This document shows, piece by piece, positions 8,290 through 19,266 of a DNA stretch of 64,000 nt. The translations under genes were made by a program, and so were the position numbers. Numbering within the stretch: position 1 is the first letter of the stretch; each line of letters begins with the position of its first letter. The stretch comes from Endozoicomonas sp965261315 (GTDB lineage Bacteria; Pseudomonadota; Gammaproteobacteria; Pseudomonadales; Endozoicomonadaceae), in contig CBDHDM010000048.1 of NCBI GenBank assembly GCA_965261315.1, forward strand, positions 1 through 64,000. Reading direction: 5' to 3'. The notes beneath the pieces were generated by a model. That model was not told the origin of the DNA. It saw only the letters and a program-made list of their open reading frames with translations, and ran no database searches.

Positions 8290-10053
8290 GTGCATTCAAC
8301 GAACAAAGAGTCAACTTATAACAATAAGCAGGCTTCTGTTTACTCATGGTTCTGGCATGCCCTTTCGCCCTATTGGCGTGTCTATCGGGATGTCTTGCTG
8401 GCCAGTCTGCTTGTAAACCTGTTTGCCCTGGTTTCACCCCTGTTCGTGATGAATGTATACGACAGAGTTGTTCCTAATCAGGCGTTTGAAACTCTGTGGA
8501 TGCTTGCCACAGGTGTTATCCTCGCGTTCCTTTTTGAGGCCGTTATTCGACTTATCCGATCTCGCTACATTGATCTGGCGGGCCGGCAGGTTGACTTGAC
8601 ACTATCTTCGCGCTTGATGGATCGCCTGTTAGGGCTGAAGTTATCCTGTCGCCCCGGCAGTGCTGGCAACCTGATGAACCAGCTGGCTGAGTTTGACAGC
8701 GTTCGTTCCTTTATTACATCAACCACAGTCATGGCCTTTATCGACCTGCCATTTGTTGTCCTTTTTCTGGGGCTGGTAATCTGGCTGGGAGGCTGGTTAG
8801 CCATAATCCCTGTTTTCTGTATTGGCATTGCTCTGACCGTTGCCTGGTTGCTGAACAGACCTCTTCAGTCGGTTATTGCTACGCAGCAGGGGGCTTCAGC
8901 CAAACGACAGAACTTTCTAATGGAACTGCTGCTTGGGCTGATTTCTGTTAAGAGCTGCAATGTCGAAAATCAGAACCAGAAGCAGTGGAGCCAGATGAAC
9001 CGGGACGTTGCTGATGCCTCTCTGAAGATCCGCCATCTGCAGACCATTACTAGCCAGATCACCACGTTGATGCTCCAGTTGAATACCGTTGCCCTGGTCA
9101 TTTCCGGTGTTTATCTCATCAGTTCCGGTGATCTTTCCATGGGTGGGTTGATTGCCATCATGATGATTTCCGGGCGTTGTGCCGCTCCGGTTTCACAGGT
9201 TATTGGTTTGTTAAATCAGTATGAAAAAACCGTGCAGGCACTGGATCATACCGGGCAGATCATGAACCTTCCCCAGGAGTATCCGAAGGATCGGAAACTA
9301 TTGAGGCCTGATGAATTCAACGGTCATTTTTATATCAACCATATGTCGTTTGCCTATCCAAATGCGCCTGACCTGCTGAGTGATATCAACCTGCAGATTC
9401 CGGCGGGAACCAGGCTTGCGGTTCTCGGGCGAATGGGGTCCGGAAAAAGTACGCTACTGCAACTGTTAATGGGACTCTGGGAGCCATCGGTAGGGCTGGT
9501 TGGTATCGACGGGGTTGACTTGCGCCAGATCGATCCAAACTGGTTTCGCAGCCACGTGGGTTATGTTGGACAGCGTACCGAGCTGTTTAATGCCTCATTG
9601 CGCGACAACATCACCATGCATCGTGAAGGGGTCAGTGACAGCGATATATTGAGAGCCCTGGAACAATCGGGTTTATACGATGTTATACAGGCGGGCAGTG
9701 CAGGACTCGATTTTATGGTGGGTGAGGGTGGACGCAACCTGTCCGGTGGTCAGGCTCAGGCCGTTGGGTTGGCAAGGGCCCTGGTGACAAGCCCAAAAGC
9801 CATTATCATGGATGAGCCCTCAAGTGCTATGGACTCTCAGGCTGAAGCACGTTTTCGTCAGTTACTGCTTGAACTCAAAGACACTACTGTGATTCTTGTT
9901 ACACACAAGATGAACCTTCTGGATGCAATGGATCGTATTGTGGTGCTGGATCAGGGGAAGATAAGTGTCAGTGGTAACGCCCGTGAAATCCTGAAAGGTC
10001 AGAAAAAAGCACACAACCCGGTCGCTGAAAACGCCAGGGAGGTTGTGGCTTGA
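8290..10053 (+). CDS. type I secretion ABC transporter (ATPase/permease), 587 aa
   Basis: This is the inner-membrane motor of the adhesin exporter. Residues 1-310 form the six-helix permease region. The nucleotide-binding domain follows with Walker A GRMGSGKST (about residue 380), signature LSGGQAQAVGLARAL and Walker B AIIMDEPSSAMD, then the switch His in ILVTHK. At 587 aa it is shorter than LapB/HlyB-type exporters of about 700 aa because the N-terminal C39-peptidase-like domain is absent; the first helix begins by residue 35. The start is GTG at 8290. It overlaps the adaptor gene by 4 bp, so the genes are coupled. Confidence 0.92.
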   Translation: MHSTNKESTYNNKQASVYSWFWHALSPYWRVYRDVLLASLLVNLFALVSPLFVMNVYDRVVPNQAFETLWMLATGVILAFLFEAVIRLIRSRYIDLAGRQVDLTLSSRLMDRLLGLKLSCRPGSAGNLMNQLAEFDSVRSFITSTTVMAFIDLPFVVLFLGLVIWLGGWLAIIPVFCIGIALTVAWLLNRPLQSVIATQQGASAKRQNFLMELLLGLISVKSCNVENQNQKQWSQMNRDVADASLKIRHLQTITSQITTLMLQLNTVALVISGVYLISSGDLSMGGLIAIMMISGRCAAPVSQVIGLLNQYEKTVQALDHTGQIMNLPQEYPKDRKLLRPDEFNGHFYINHMSFAYPNAPDLLSDINLQIPAGTRLAVLGRMGSGKSTLLQLLMGLWEPSVGLVGIDGVDLRQIDPNWFRSHVGYVGQRTELFNASLRDNITMHREGVSDSDILRALEQSGLYDVIQAGSAGLDFMVGEGGRNLSGGQAQAVGLARALVTSPKAIIMDEPSSAMDSQAEARFRQLLLELKDTTVILVTHKMNLLDAMDRIVVLDQGKISVSGNAREILKGQKKAHNPVAENAREVVA

Positions 10054-11378
10054 ACAAAGAATTACCAAAGCAAGCGTCTTCTGCTTGGCACTCGGCCAGT
10101 GAAGCGGAAATTAATAAAATAACCAAAGGTAGTCGTTCACTCATTATCATGACTGGCCTCTGTATTCTTACGTTCATTATTTGGGCTGGCTGGTGTGAGC
10201 TGGATGAAATCACCCGTGGGGAGGGAAAGGTCATACCCTCCAGTCAGGTTCAGAATGTGCAGAATATGGAAGGCGGAATTGTTGAGGATATTCTGGTTAC
10301 TGAGGGAGAGCTGGTAGAACAGGGGCAGGTGCTGATGGTAATGGACGACACCCGGTTTACCTCTACCCGCCAGGGGCAGCTGGCCAACCGTCATGCGCTG
10401 ATGGCCAGAAAGGCTCGTCTGTTGGCCGAAGTAGAAGGTGGAGAAGTTGTCATGCGAGAGGCTCTGGTCGCAGAAGTCCCTATTCTTGCAAACCGGGAGA
10501 AAGAACTCTTTCATAATCGACAGCTTGAGCTGACCAGTAGTATAGGTGTTTATCAGCAACAGCTGGCACAGCAGAAAAAACAGGTACTTGAAACCAAGGC
10601 ACAACGGGAAATGCTGGCCAGGCGTTTTGCTTTGCTGGATGAAGAACTCCAGCTCGCCCGCGACCTGGCTGAAGAAGGCGCGGTTTCCCGTGTAGAGGTA
10701 CTCCGCCTTGAGCGACAGGTCAGTGATACCCGAGGGGAAAAGCTGATCTCCGAGAGAAATCTGGAGCGTATTGCCGCACAGCAGGAAGAAACGTTGCAGC
10801 GTATAAACGAGATCCGGTTGAATTTTGTTAACAAGGCGAGAGTTGAACTCAACGAAACGCTGGCGCTTCTGCATGAACTTTCTGCCAAGGAAACTACAGT
10901 CAGCGATCAGGTTGAGCGAACGCGAGTCAGAGCGCCGATGAAGGGGATTGTTAAACAGGTTCTTGTCAACACTGAAGGCGGTGTCGTCCAGCCAGGCATG
11001 GTGATGATGGAGCTGATCCCAGTAGACGACACTCTTGAAGTAGAAGCCAGAATTCGACCACAGGATATTGCGTTTTTACACCCGGGGCAGAAAGCCACCG
11101 TCCGTTTTACTGCCTATGACTTTACCATCCACGGCGGTCTTGATGGTGAGCTTAGCCATATCAGTGCAGACACTATTATGGATGAGCAGGGCGAAAGCTT
11201 TTACCTGGCCAGAATCAAAACAGACAAGAGCCACCTGGGCAATGACGATGATAACAGCCGACCTGTGATCGTCGGAATGGTGGCCTCTGTAGATATTTTA
11301 ACCGGTAAAAAAACACTCCTTGAGTATTTGTTAAAGCCGGTGTTGAGAGCCAAACAGCTGGCATTCAGTGAACGCTGA
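10050..11378 (+). CDS. HlyD-family type I secretion periplasmic adaptor, 442 aa
   Basis: The adaptor links the ABC exporter to the TolC-type channel. A single N-terminal membrane helix (ITKGSRSLIIMTGLCILTF to about residue 50) is followed by a biotinyl-lipoyl-like half-motif (GEGKVIPSSQVQNVQNMEGG), a long coiled coil of about residues 95-270, and the second lipoyl half plus beta-barrel (VRAPMKGIVKQVLVNTEGGV). It starts with TTG at 10050, overlapping the stop codon of the ABC gene (TTGA), which implies translational coupling. The length fits the LapC/HlyD family. Confidence 0.92.
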   Translation: MNKELPKQASSAWHSASEAEINKITKGSRSLIIMTGLCILTFIIWAGWCELDEITRGEGKVIPSSQVQNVQNMEGGIVEDILVTEGELVEQGQVLMVMDDTRFTSTRQGQLANRHALMARKARLLAEVEGGEVVMREALVAEVPILANREKELFHNRQLELTSSIGVYQQQLAQQKKQVLETKAQREMLARRFALLDEELQLARDLAEEGAVSRVEVLRLERQVSDTRGEKLISERNLERIAAQQEETLQRINEIRLNFVNKARVELNETLALLHELSAKETTVSDQVERTRVRAPMKGIVKQVLVNTEGGVVQPGMVMMELIPVDDTLEVEARIRPQDIAFLHPGQKATVRFTAYDFTIHGGLDGELSHISADTIMDEQGESFYLARIKTDKSHLGNDDDNSRPVIVGMVASVDILTGKKTLLEYLLKPVLRAKQLAFSER

Positions 11379-11449
11379 AAAATTGATTAAAAAATAAAAC
11401 GCTAACACAGGGCCGGAGTTGCCCAAGCACAAAAATAATGGAGCTACCT

Positions 11450-14400
11450 ATGGACGCCATTCAGGAAGTCGTTTCCAGTAAATCTGCAGGATCCATCCAC
11501 TTCACCACTGGGCAAGTCGAGGCGATTACCTCTGAAGGAAATCGTCGCGTGCTTCAGGCTGGCGATGTCGTCTACCCGAATGAAACGGTAATTACTGGCA
11601 CCGATGGGGTTATCCATATCGATCTGGTTGATGGTCAGGTGCTTGAACTGGGTAATAACGATGAGTTTAGTTTTACTTCGTTCTATCAGGACTTCATGCC
11701 AGAAGATGCAGAAGTCGAAATAGAAGCGGAGCAGGTAGAGGTTCCACCTGCCCTGGATACTCTGGCTCCACCGGCAGCAGGCCAGCCTGATGCACAGGGA
11801 AATTCAGGGTTTGGCAGTCAGACTATTCTTGATCTCAGTGGTATCCAGGTGGATCCTGAAGCAGGTTTTGACACTTCCAGTTTTTTTGCTGGCATTGAAG
11901 ATGGTACGGATTTTATTACAGATGAATTATTAAATATTGATGAAAATGATGCACCACAAGCGGTGGATGATATTAGCTCCTTGAGTGAAGGGGGATCTCT
12001 ATCGGTTAATCGTCTGAACGGTGTAATTGATACCAATGATACTGACCCTGATGGTGACACTCTATTCGTTACCAGTATCAGCTCCGGCGATGTAGAGGGG
12101 ATAACTGGTCAGCCTCTGGTTGGTACATATGGGACGCTGATCATTAATGCTGATGGGAGCTACAGCTATACGGCAGACCAGGAAAGAGCAAATGCGTTAG
12201 GTGCTGATGAAGTCGGTGTAGATATTTTTACATACACAGTTAGTGATGGGAGAGGAGGCTTTGACTCTGCTGAGATTAGATTTCAGATATCAGGCATCAA
12301 TGACCAGCCCATCCTGCTGACCAACAGCGGTGCCAAAGACGAAGGTCCGAGCGAGCTGAACTACACCGAGAACGACGGTGCGGTGGACGATCGACAGCAC
12401 CCTGTCCCTGACCGACGTGGACGACACGCACATTGAAAGTGCCACGGTCACCATCTCGGCAGGCAGCTACCAGGCCGGTGAAGACTGGCTGGCCCTGTCG
12501 GCCCAGGACACGCCGGACGGTGTCACCGTGGTCTTTAACGAAGAAGCGGGCACCCTGACCATCACGGCGGATATGGCCGAGAGCATTACCAAGGCGCAGT
12601 TCGAGGCCCTGCTGGAAAAGGTGACCTACGAAAACAGCAGTGAAGACCCGGACACCGGCGACCGGGAAATTACCTGGGTGGTGAACGACGGTGAGCTGAA
12701 CAGTGACCCGGTGACGTCTACGGTCAAGGTCACGGCGAAGAATGACGGACCGATCCTGCTGACCGGAACACCGCAGGAAACGAGCCTGCTGCAGTACACC
12801 GAGAACGATGGCGCGGTGATCATCGACAGCACCCTGACGCTGAGCGATGACGACGACACCCACATGGAAAGCGCCACGGTCAAGATCACCGGAAACTACC
12901 AGCCGGGTGAAGACCTGCTGAGCCTGGATGCCGGAGCACTGGCGGACAAGGTTGACATCAGCTTCAACACCGGCACCCTGACCATCAGCGTGAAACAGCC
13001 CGGGACGGTGACCACGGCCGAGTTCGAACAGTTGCTGGAGCAGGTGAAATACACCAACAGCAGTGAAGACCCGAACACGACAGACCGGACGGTCAGCTGG
13101 GTCGTGAATGACGGCACCGACAGCAGTACCGCGGCAACTTCCACCATCAAGGTCACCCCGATCAATGACAAACCGACCCTGCTGACCAACAGCGGTGCCA
13201 AAGACGAAGGTCCGAGCGAGCTGAACTACACCGAGAACGACGGTGCAGTGGTGATCGACAGTACCCTGTCCCTGACCGATGTGGACGACACGCACATTGA
13301 AAGTGCCACGGTCACCATCTCGGCAGGCAGCTACCAGGCTGGTGAAGACTGGCTGGCTCTGGCGGCCCGGGACACGCCGGACGGTGTCACCGTGGTCTTT
13401 AACGAAGAAGCGGGCACCCTGACCATCACGGCGGATGTGGCCGAGAGCATCACCAAGGCGCAGTTCGAGGCCCTGCTGGAAAAGGTGACCTACGAAAACA
13501 GCAGTGAAAACCCGGACACCGGCGACCGGGAAATCACCTGGGTGGTGAACGACGGTGAGCTGAACAGTGACCCGGTGACGTCTACGGTCAAGGTCACGGC
13601 AGAGAATGACAAGCCACAGGCTAAGAATAACAGCTACGGCCTGATTGAAGGTGAGGGTACATCTGGCAATGTGATTACGGATGATGATGTTATTGCTGGT
13701 CTGGACAGTGATGCTGAAGCGAACTCAATACTGGAGATCGCCGAAATTGATGGCACTCTCTGGAAAAATCTGGATGCAAGCACCAGTGATACCCACAAGG
13801 CGGAAGATGGTTATAAAGAGTTTATGACAGGTGTTGGCATGGTCTATATCAAGGCCAATGGTGACTTCTATTATGCGCATAATGACAGCGAAACCACATT
13901 CGACGGTTTCGACTACCGGATCACTGATGGAACCGATTTTTCAAACGAGGCTTCAGTCGACTTTACGGTTGCACTGATTAACGATAATTCTCCGGCGGCG
14001 GAGGCCAACAGCTATAGCTTGAATGAGGGGGAAAGTTATAGCGGTAATCTGATGACTGATGACCGTAATGGAACCGAGCCCGGAGGAGTGGACAGTGATG
14101 CCGACCTTGGTTCAGAGCTGAAAATAAATGAAGTAGATGGAACTCTATGGGGCGATCTGGCTGACAGTGCTCACAGTGTTTACAAGGCATCGGAAGGATA
14201 CAAACAGTATTCCGCACAAAACGGTACCCTCTATATCAAGGAGAATGGTGAGTTTCATTACGAGCATAATGGCAGTGAAACCACTTCAGACAGTTTCAGG
14301 TACAAGATATCAGACGGCGTTTATACCTCTAACAAGGCCAAGGTTGATTTTACTATTAATCCTGTTAATGAGCAGCCAGACGCACTGAACGATCCTGGTC

Positions 14401-17400
14401 AATCAACACAGACTGTTCGCTATGGTAATGGCAGTGGTGTGGCTGAAAGTACAGAGCTGGTCGGTTGGTCAATAACCACTCTTAAGGCTGCCTCAGGCCT
14501 GACCGGAATTATTGCCCAGGTGGTTGATGGTGGGGATGGGCAGGCTGTTGATGCTGATACTGTCCAGATCGGTGTTTTTTCGCCAGATGATCAATGGGGA
14601 GGCGATGGACAGAATAACCAGGTCGAGTACCGTAATGGGAATACGCCGGGTGATACCAGTGATGACAGCTATGAAAGCTTGTCCATCAAGCTGAATGGTC
14701 TGGCGAGTTCAGCTAAAGTCAGTGTCAGCAGTTTTCTTTCAGAAGATGGTAATAATCAGCCAGCTTCGGAAACATTGCGCTGGGTGGCGAAATTAAACGG
14801 TCAGGTTGTAATAAGTGGCGATGCGGCCGCCTCTGATGGACCATTAATCACGATTACCACTGGAAACCTGCTATTTGATGAAATTGTACTGCAGCCCACA
14901 GAACGGCCAGACACAGCCGATGCCGACCAGAATAATTCAGATTTTTATGTGAACTGGGTGGAAACTGAGGAGCTGGATGATGCTTTTCTGACAACGGAAA
15001 GTCAGGCACTGACCATCTTCACCAAAACCAAACCTGATGCAACGGACTTATTGGATAACGACTCAGACCCGGATGGTGATGCGATCACTGTCACCAACAT
15101 TGGTGCTATTGCGTCGGATAGGCCAATCAGTGATGCAACACTGGTCTGGGATAAGGATAAAGGGGAGCTGGTTTTTGATCCGGGTACAGACTTTGAAGGT
15201 TTGAAGCTTGGAGAAACCGCTACCGTTACTTTTGAATACACCATCGCTGATGGCGATCTAAACGATCCAGCAACACTGACAGATACGGCAACGGTCACTA
15301 TCACTGTAGTTGGCGAAAATGAAGCACCAACTACGAATCCGGCGAATGGAGACGGTAAAGAAGGGGATAGCTTTATCCCGGTTTTACTGTCTGGTTCAGA
15401 TAGTGATGGAACCGTCAACGCTTTCAAAATTGATACGTTGCCAGAAAATGGGACGCTCTTTTTTAATGGTCCTGATGGTCTGCAACGTGTTATAGCCGGT
15501 ATGGAGTATCCGGCAGATAGTGAACAGCTGGAACTGCACTTTGTGCCGGATGATAAGTGGAATGGAACTACATCTTTTAACTACAGAGCTGTTGATGATC
15601 TTGGCGAGGTAGACCCCACTTTTGAAATAGCGACAGTTGTCGTCGATTCGATAGACAATGGTCCGGTGAGTAAGCCTATTGACAGTGATGGCAAAGTAAA
15701 CCAAATGATATTTGGTGAGACAGACAGTGCATATACTGGCTTGACTGCGAAGGCAACAGACCCTGATCCGGAAGATAAAATTAAGTACTCTCTCATTGCG
15801 GGTGGTGAAAAGTTTGAAATTGATGAGGTTACCGGGAAGGTATCTGTAAAGGGCGGTGTTGAACTGGATGAAGGTGATTATACGGTTACGGTTCAAGCCA
15901 CCAGTGATGATACCTCGACTGCTCAATCGGACTTTCAAATCAAGGTTGTTGATGGCAGCGTTGATGGTGCGGTGGTTCATGAGAGTGCATTAAATGAAGG
16001 GTCCGGCAAGTCTGAGTCTGCCTTTGATGCTCACCCAGAGCAGGGACAAGAAGAGGGGCTTGGGGTTGCCAGGGCAACAGGCAACCTTCTTGGGAATGAT
16101 AATGTAGCTGATAACACAACCATTACCCAGATTAACGGCCAGAATATAGGCACCGGAATCGTTACGATTAAAGGCGACTATGGCGATCTTTCTCTGAATA
16201 CAGTGACCGGTGATTATACTTATACTCTGACCAAGAATGCGGATCATAGCAGCAGTGATGTAAGCGAAGTCTTTTCCTATACCACCAGTGAAGGAACATC
16301 TTCTCGCTTAGAAGTAACCATCGTTGATGACGAGCCTGTTTCAAGGGACCAGCAGGTAGGTATTCCCGCTGGGGAGGAACCGATTTATCGGATCGTTATC
16401 ATTCTTGATACGTCAAACAGTATGGACGACAAGGGTATTAATGGAGAAGTGGAGTTACCGGACAACGAAACGCTAACAACCCGGCTTGCCCTTGCTATTG
16501 ATGGTGTTTCTTCCATCCTGGAGAAGTTCTATCAACAGTCTACGAATGTTCAGGTGAGTTTGGTCACCTTTGATGGCAGTAGTCGTATTGTTTTACCGGC
16601 AGATGCTACCGGGCCTGCAGATAATCTCAAAGATGCACTGGATCGGTTAACTGGACTAACGACTAAATCCGGTACTAAGTATGGAGATGCTCTGGATATG
16701 GGAGAGCAAGCGTTCAATGAAATGTTCACCATAGACAGCAATGCAGGATTGAACGGTAGTGATGTTGAGTACATCAGTTATTTTCTGTCAGATGGTGCAC
16801 CGACAGATGATGGTAAGGGTGACGTTGACGGAAATGAGGTCACAGACGTCGCCAAAAAACAAAGTGAGGATTGGCAGAAATTTGCAAAAGACCATGATAT
16901 TACTTCTTACTCAGTGGCCGTGGGTTCCAGCGTTGATGATCTCTCTTATATGGACAATATCCACAATGCTGATGTGCTTGGAAGTGGTGAGGCACAGAAG
17001 CCGATCATTGTAGCAGACCCGGTAAAGCTTGAAGATGAACTATTGAATACTATTCCAAACAGCTATGGAGGCAACCTGGTTTCCGATGGGCGGATCAATA
17101 CCATTGATTTTGGTGCCGATGGAGGAAATATTCAGTCCATTATTTTTGAACTTAATGTTGATGGTGATGTTAAACCCATTACTTTCACCTACGACCCTGT
17201 TGGAAAGACTATTACACCATCAGATTTCACCACTTTTTCTGTTCTGAATGGCTCAATTCTTACCCTGGACGCTTCGAATGGTTTTGGGAAATGGGGCAAG
17301 TTGATTTTTAATTTTGACATGGGTGAATATACCTACTTTGCCAGTAATGCACTGGTAGAAGGAGACTCGTTCAGTTTTGATTATGTGGTCATTGATCATG

Positions 17401-19208
17401 ACGGAGATATCAGCCCTTCGGCAACAGCCACTGTCAATATCGTGGATGGTATACCGGTAGCAAATAATGATATTGATACGATTATGCCCGGTACTCAATT
17501 TTTAGAGGGTAATGTTATTACCGGAGTGGGTACCGATGGTGGGATTGCCGTTGGTAACAAATCCACACCGTTTGCTATTCAGGCTGGCGGGGTAGATAGT
17601 GCTGTGGACAATGCCAGGCTTTCTTCAGTTACCTATAAAGGTAATGACTATGGAGTGAATGAAAAAATTGAGTTGCTTGGTGCTGATGGCATAACGGTTA
17701 TTGGTCACCTGACCTTTTCAGACACTGGGTATTATAAATATGAGCCCCTTCAGGCACCTGCTGCACATACTGACCCTGACCTGAGAATTGATGTTGATTT
17801 TACCGATGTTCAAAGTATAGCTGGGGTTTCATTTAGCTCACCTGATGGACAGGTAGTCATTGCCAGTGATAAAGCACTGGGTGTCAATAATGACAGTGAT
17901 ACTGTGACGATTGGTGTTGATACAAACGACGGCAAAAATAAGAAGAACTCTATTGAAGGGCATGAGGATCTGGTGATTGATTTTTCAACCAGCGAGTACC
18001 CAGACGGAGTTACAAACATTAGCCTTGACCTTGTGACCAGTAATGATCGCAGGGCGATGACGATTACTCTCTACCGGACAGATGGTGTTGAGCTTGCTCA
18101 GTTGTATACCGGTGGTACCAGTAATCCGACGTTTACTATTCCTGCAGAGTATTCCAATGTCGGTCGTATTATTATCAGTGCCGGTAGTAGCGATTCGGGT
18201 AATGCAAGTGGTCAGTTTACCGGTATTGCTTTTGATAAGGTATTGCCTGGTGTTGCAGACAATACGGCCGCGGCTGAGCAGCATGAAATCAAATACACGC
18301 TGACTGACAGTGATGGTCAGTCTGATACTGCCACCCTTACCCTGAATACTATTCAGAATTTCATGTCCGGTACTGATGGTGATGACCGGTTGAGTGGCTC
18401 AGGTCGCGCCCTGCAGGGAACGGTAGCCAATGATTATATTGATGGCCTTGCTGGCAACGATGTGATTCGTGCGGGGGCTGGTCACGATATTTTGATTGGC
18501 GGTGCTGGAGCCGATGATATTGACGGTGAAGATGGTAACGACAATATCTCTGGCGGCACAGGCAATGACCAGCTTTCTGGTGGAGAGGGTAACGATGTTC
18601 TCCGTGGCGAAGAGGGTAATGACATTCTCAACGGTGGCAATGGTCAGGACAAACTGTACGGGGGGAATGGCAACGACACTCTGAATGGTGGGGGTAACGA
18701 TGACTTGCTCTTTGGTGACGCAGGTAATGACACTATTATTGGTGGAGCAGGCTCTGATGTCATTTATGGTGGAAAAGGCAATGACACCCTGACCGGTGGT
18801 GATGGCGGTAATGATTCTGAGCGAGACACGTTCGTTTTTAATTTTGAAGATCTTCTGGACAGTCAAACCGTTCAGACGGATACCATTCTTGACTTTTCCT
18901 TAGGTAATACGTCCAGTGATACCGCTGCGGACCTTCTGGACATCAGTTCACTGGTTGATGTGAGTGATGCTGACCGGGTCAATATTGATAAGCTGCTGTC
19001 TGCTCTCAATATGAGCGGTGTCACTGCTGAGATCACGGCTGATAAAACCGTACTTAATATTGTTAAAACAACGTCGGACAGCAATCGAGACACGCTTCAG
19101 ATAGAGTTAAAGGGGTTAACCGATTGGAGCAACCTGAACAATGATGATCCGGCTAATGGGCAGGATGTGTTGCTGCAGCTTTTGACGAACGGGCAGCTGA
19201 TCGTTTAA
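11450..19208 (+). CDS. LapA/RTX-type giant adhesin, about 2,580 aa, interrupted by one frameshift
   Basis: This is the probable substrate of the flanking exporter. The N-terminal 120 residues resemble the LapA retention module (GSIHFTTGQVEAITSEGNRR, then a VLQAGD.V unit) and carry PAAG at residues 108-111, a LapG-type protease site. A VCBS-like domain follows, then three cadherin-like repeats (12290-13610), two 120-aa repeats with the EVDGTLW motif, further VCBS/cadherin-type domains, and a von Willebrand A domain (about 16390-17040) with MIDAS DTSNSM. RTX nonapeptides (18360-18830) and a C-terminal secretion region end the protein. The frame breaks near 12385: the 5' frame ends at 12436, and the main frame continues from 12378 to 19208. 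I start at the ATG at 11450 because GGAG lies six bases upstream; an ATG at 11438 is the alternative. Confidence 0.88.
12290..13610 (+). repeat. three tandem cadherin-like repeats inside the adhesin, two nearly identical in DNA
   Basis: Each repeat is about 435-450 bp and opens with a TENDGAV-type motif and DVDDTH or DDDDTH, and closes with VVNDG and VTxxND. Repeats 1 and 3 differ at only a few bases over about 430 bp, whereas repeat 2 is divergent. The block is visibly more GC-rich than the adhesin sequence on either side. Near-identity indicates recent duplication or gene conversion and makes this part prone to recombination and assembly error. Confidence 0.85.
18360..18830 (+). repeat. RTX (GGxGxDxUx) calcium-binding nonapeptide array
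   Basis: About a dozen consecutive nonapeptides such as GGAGADDIDG, GGTGNDQLSG, GGEGNDVLRG and GGKGNDTLTG are visible. In type I substrates these bind calcium outside the cell and drive folding after secretion. They lie just before the C-terminal secretion signal. Confidence 0.93.
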
Positions 19209-19266
19209 TTCAAATTAATCAATAAAAACGAATAACTATTTTAATTAAAAAAGGAGTGTTAACAGG

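Noticed and set aside
10137..10874. A 245-codon minus-strand frame opposite the HlyD-type gene
   Set aside because: It is a shadow of a well-supported gene, with no recognisable domain or start signal.
12297..13295. A 332-codon open frame on the minus strand inside the adhesin
   Set aside because: It lies opposite the GC-rich repeats, has no ribosome-binding site and its peptide is only an antisense image of the repeats.
11450..19208. RTX pore-forming toxin
   Set aside because: There is no hydrophobic pore-forming region or acylation partner gene. The retention module, cadherin-like repeats and VWA domain fit an adhesin.
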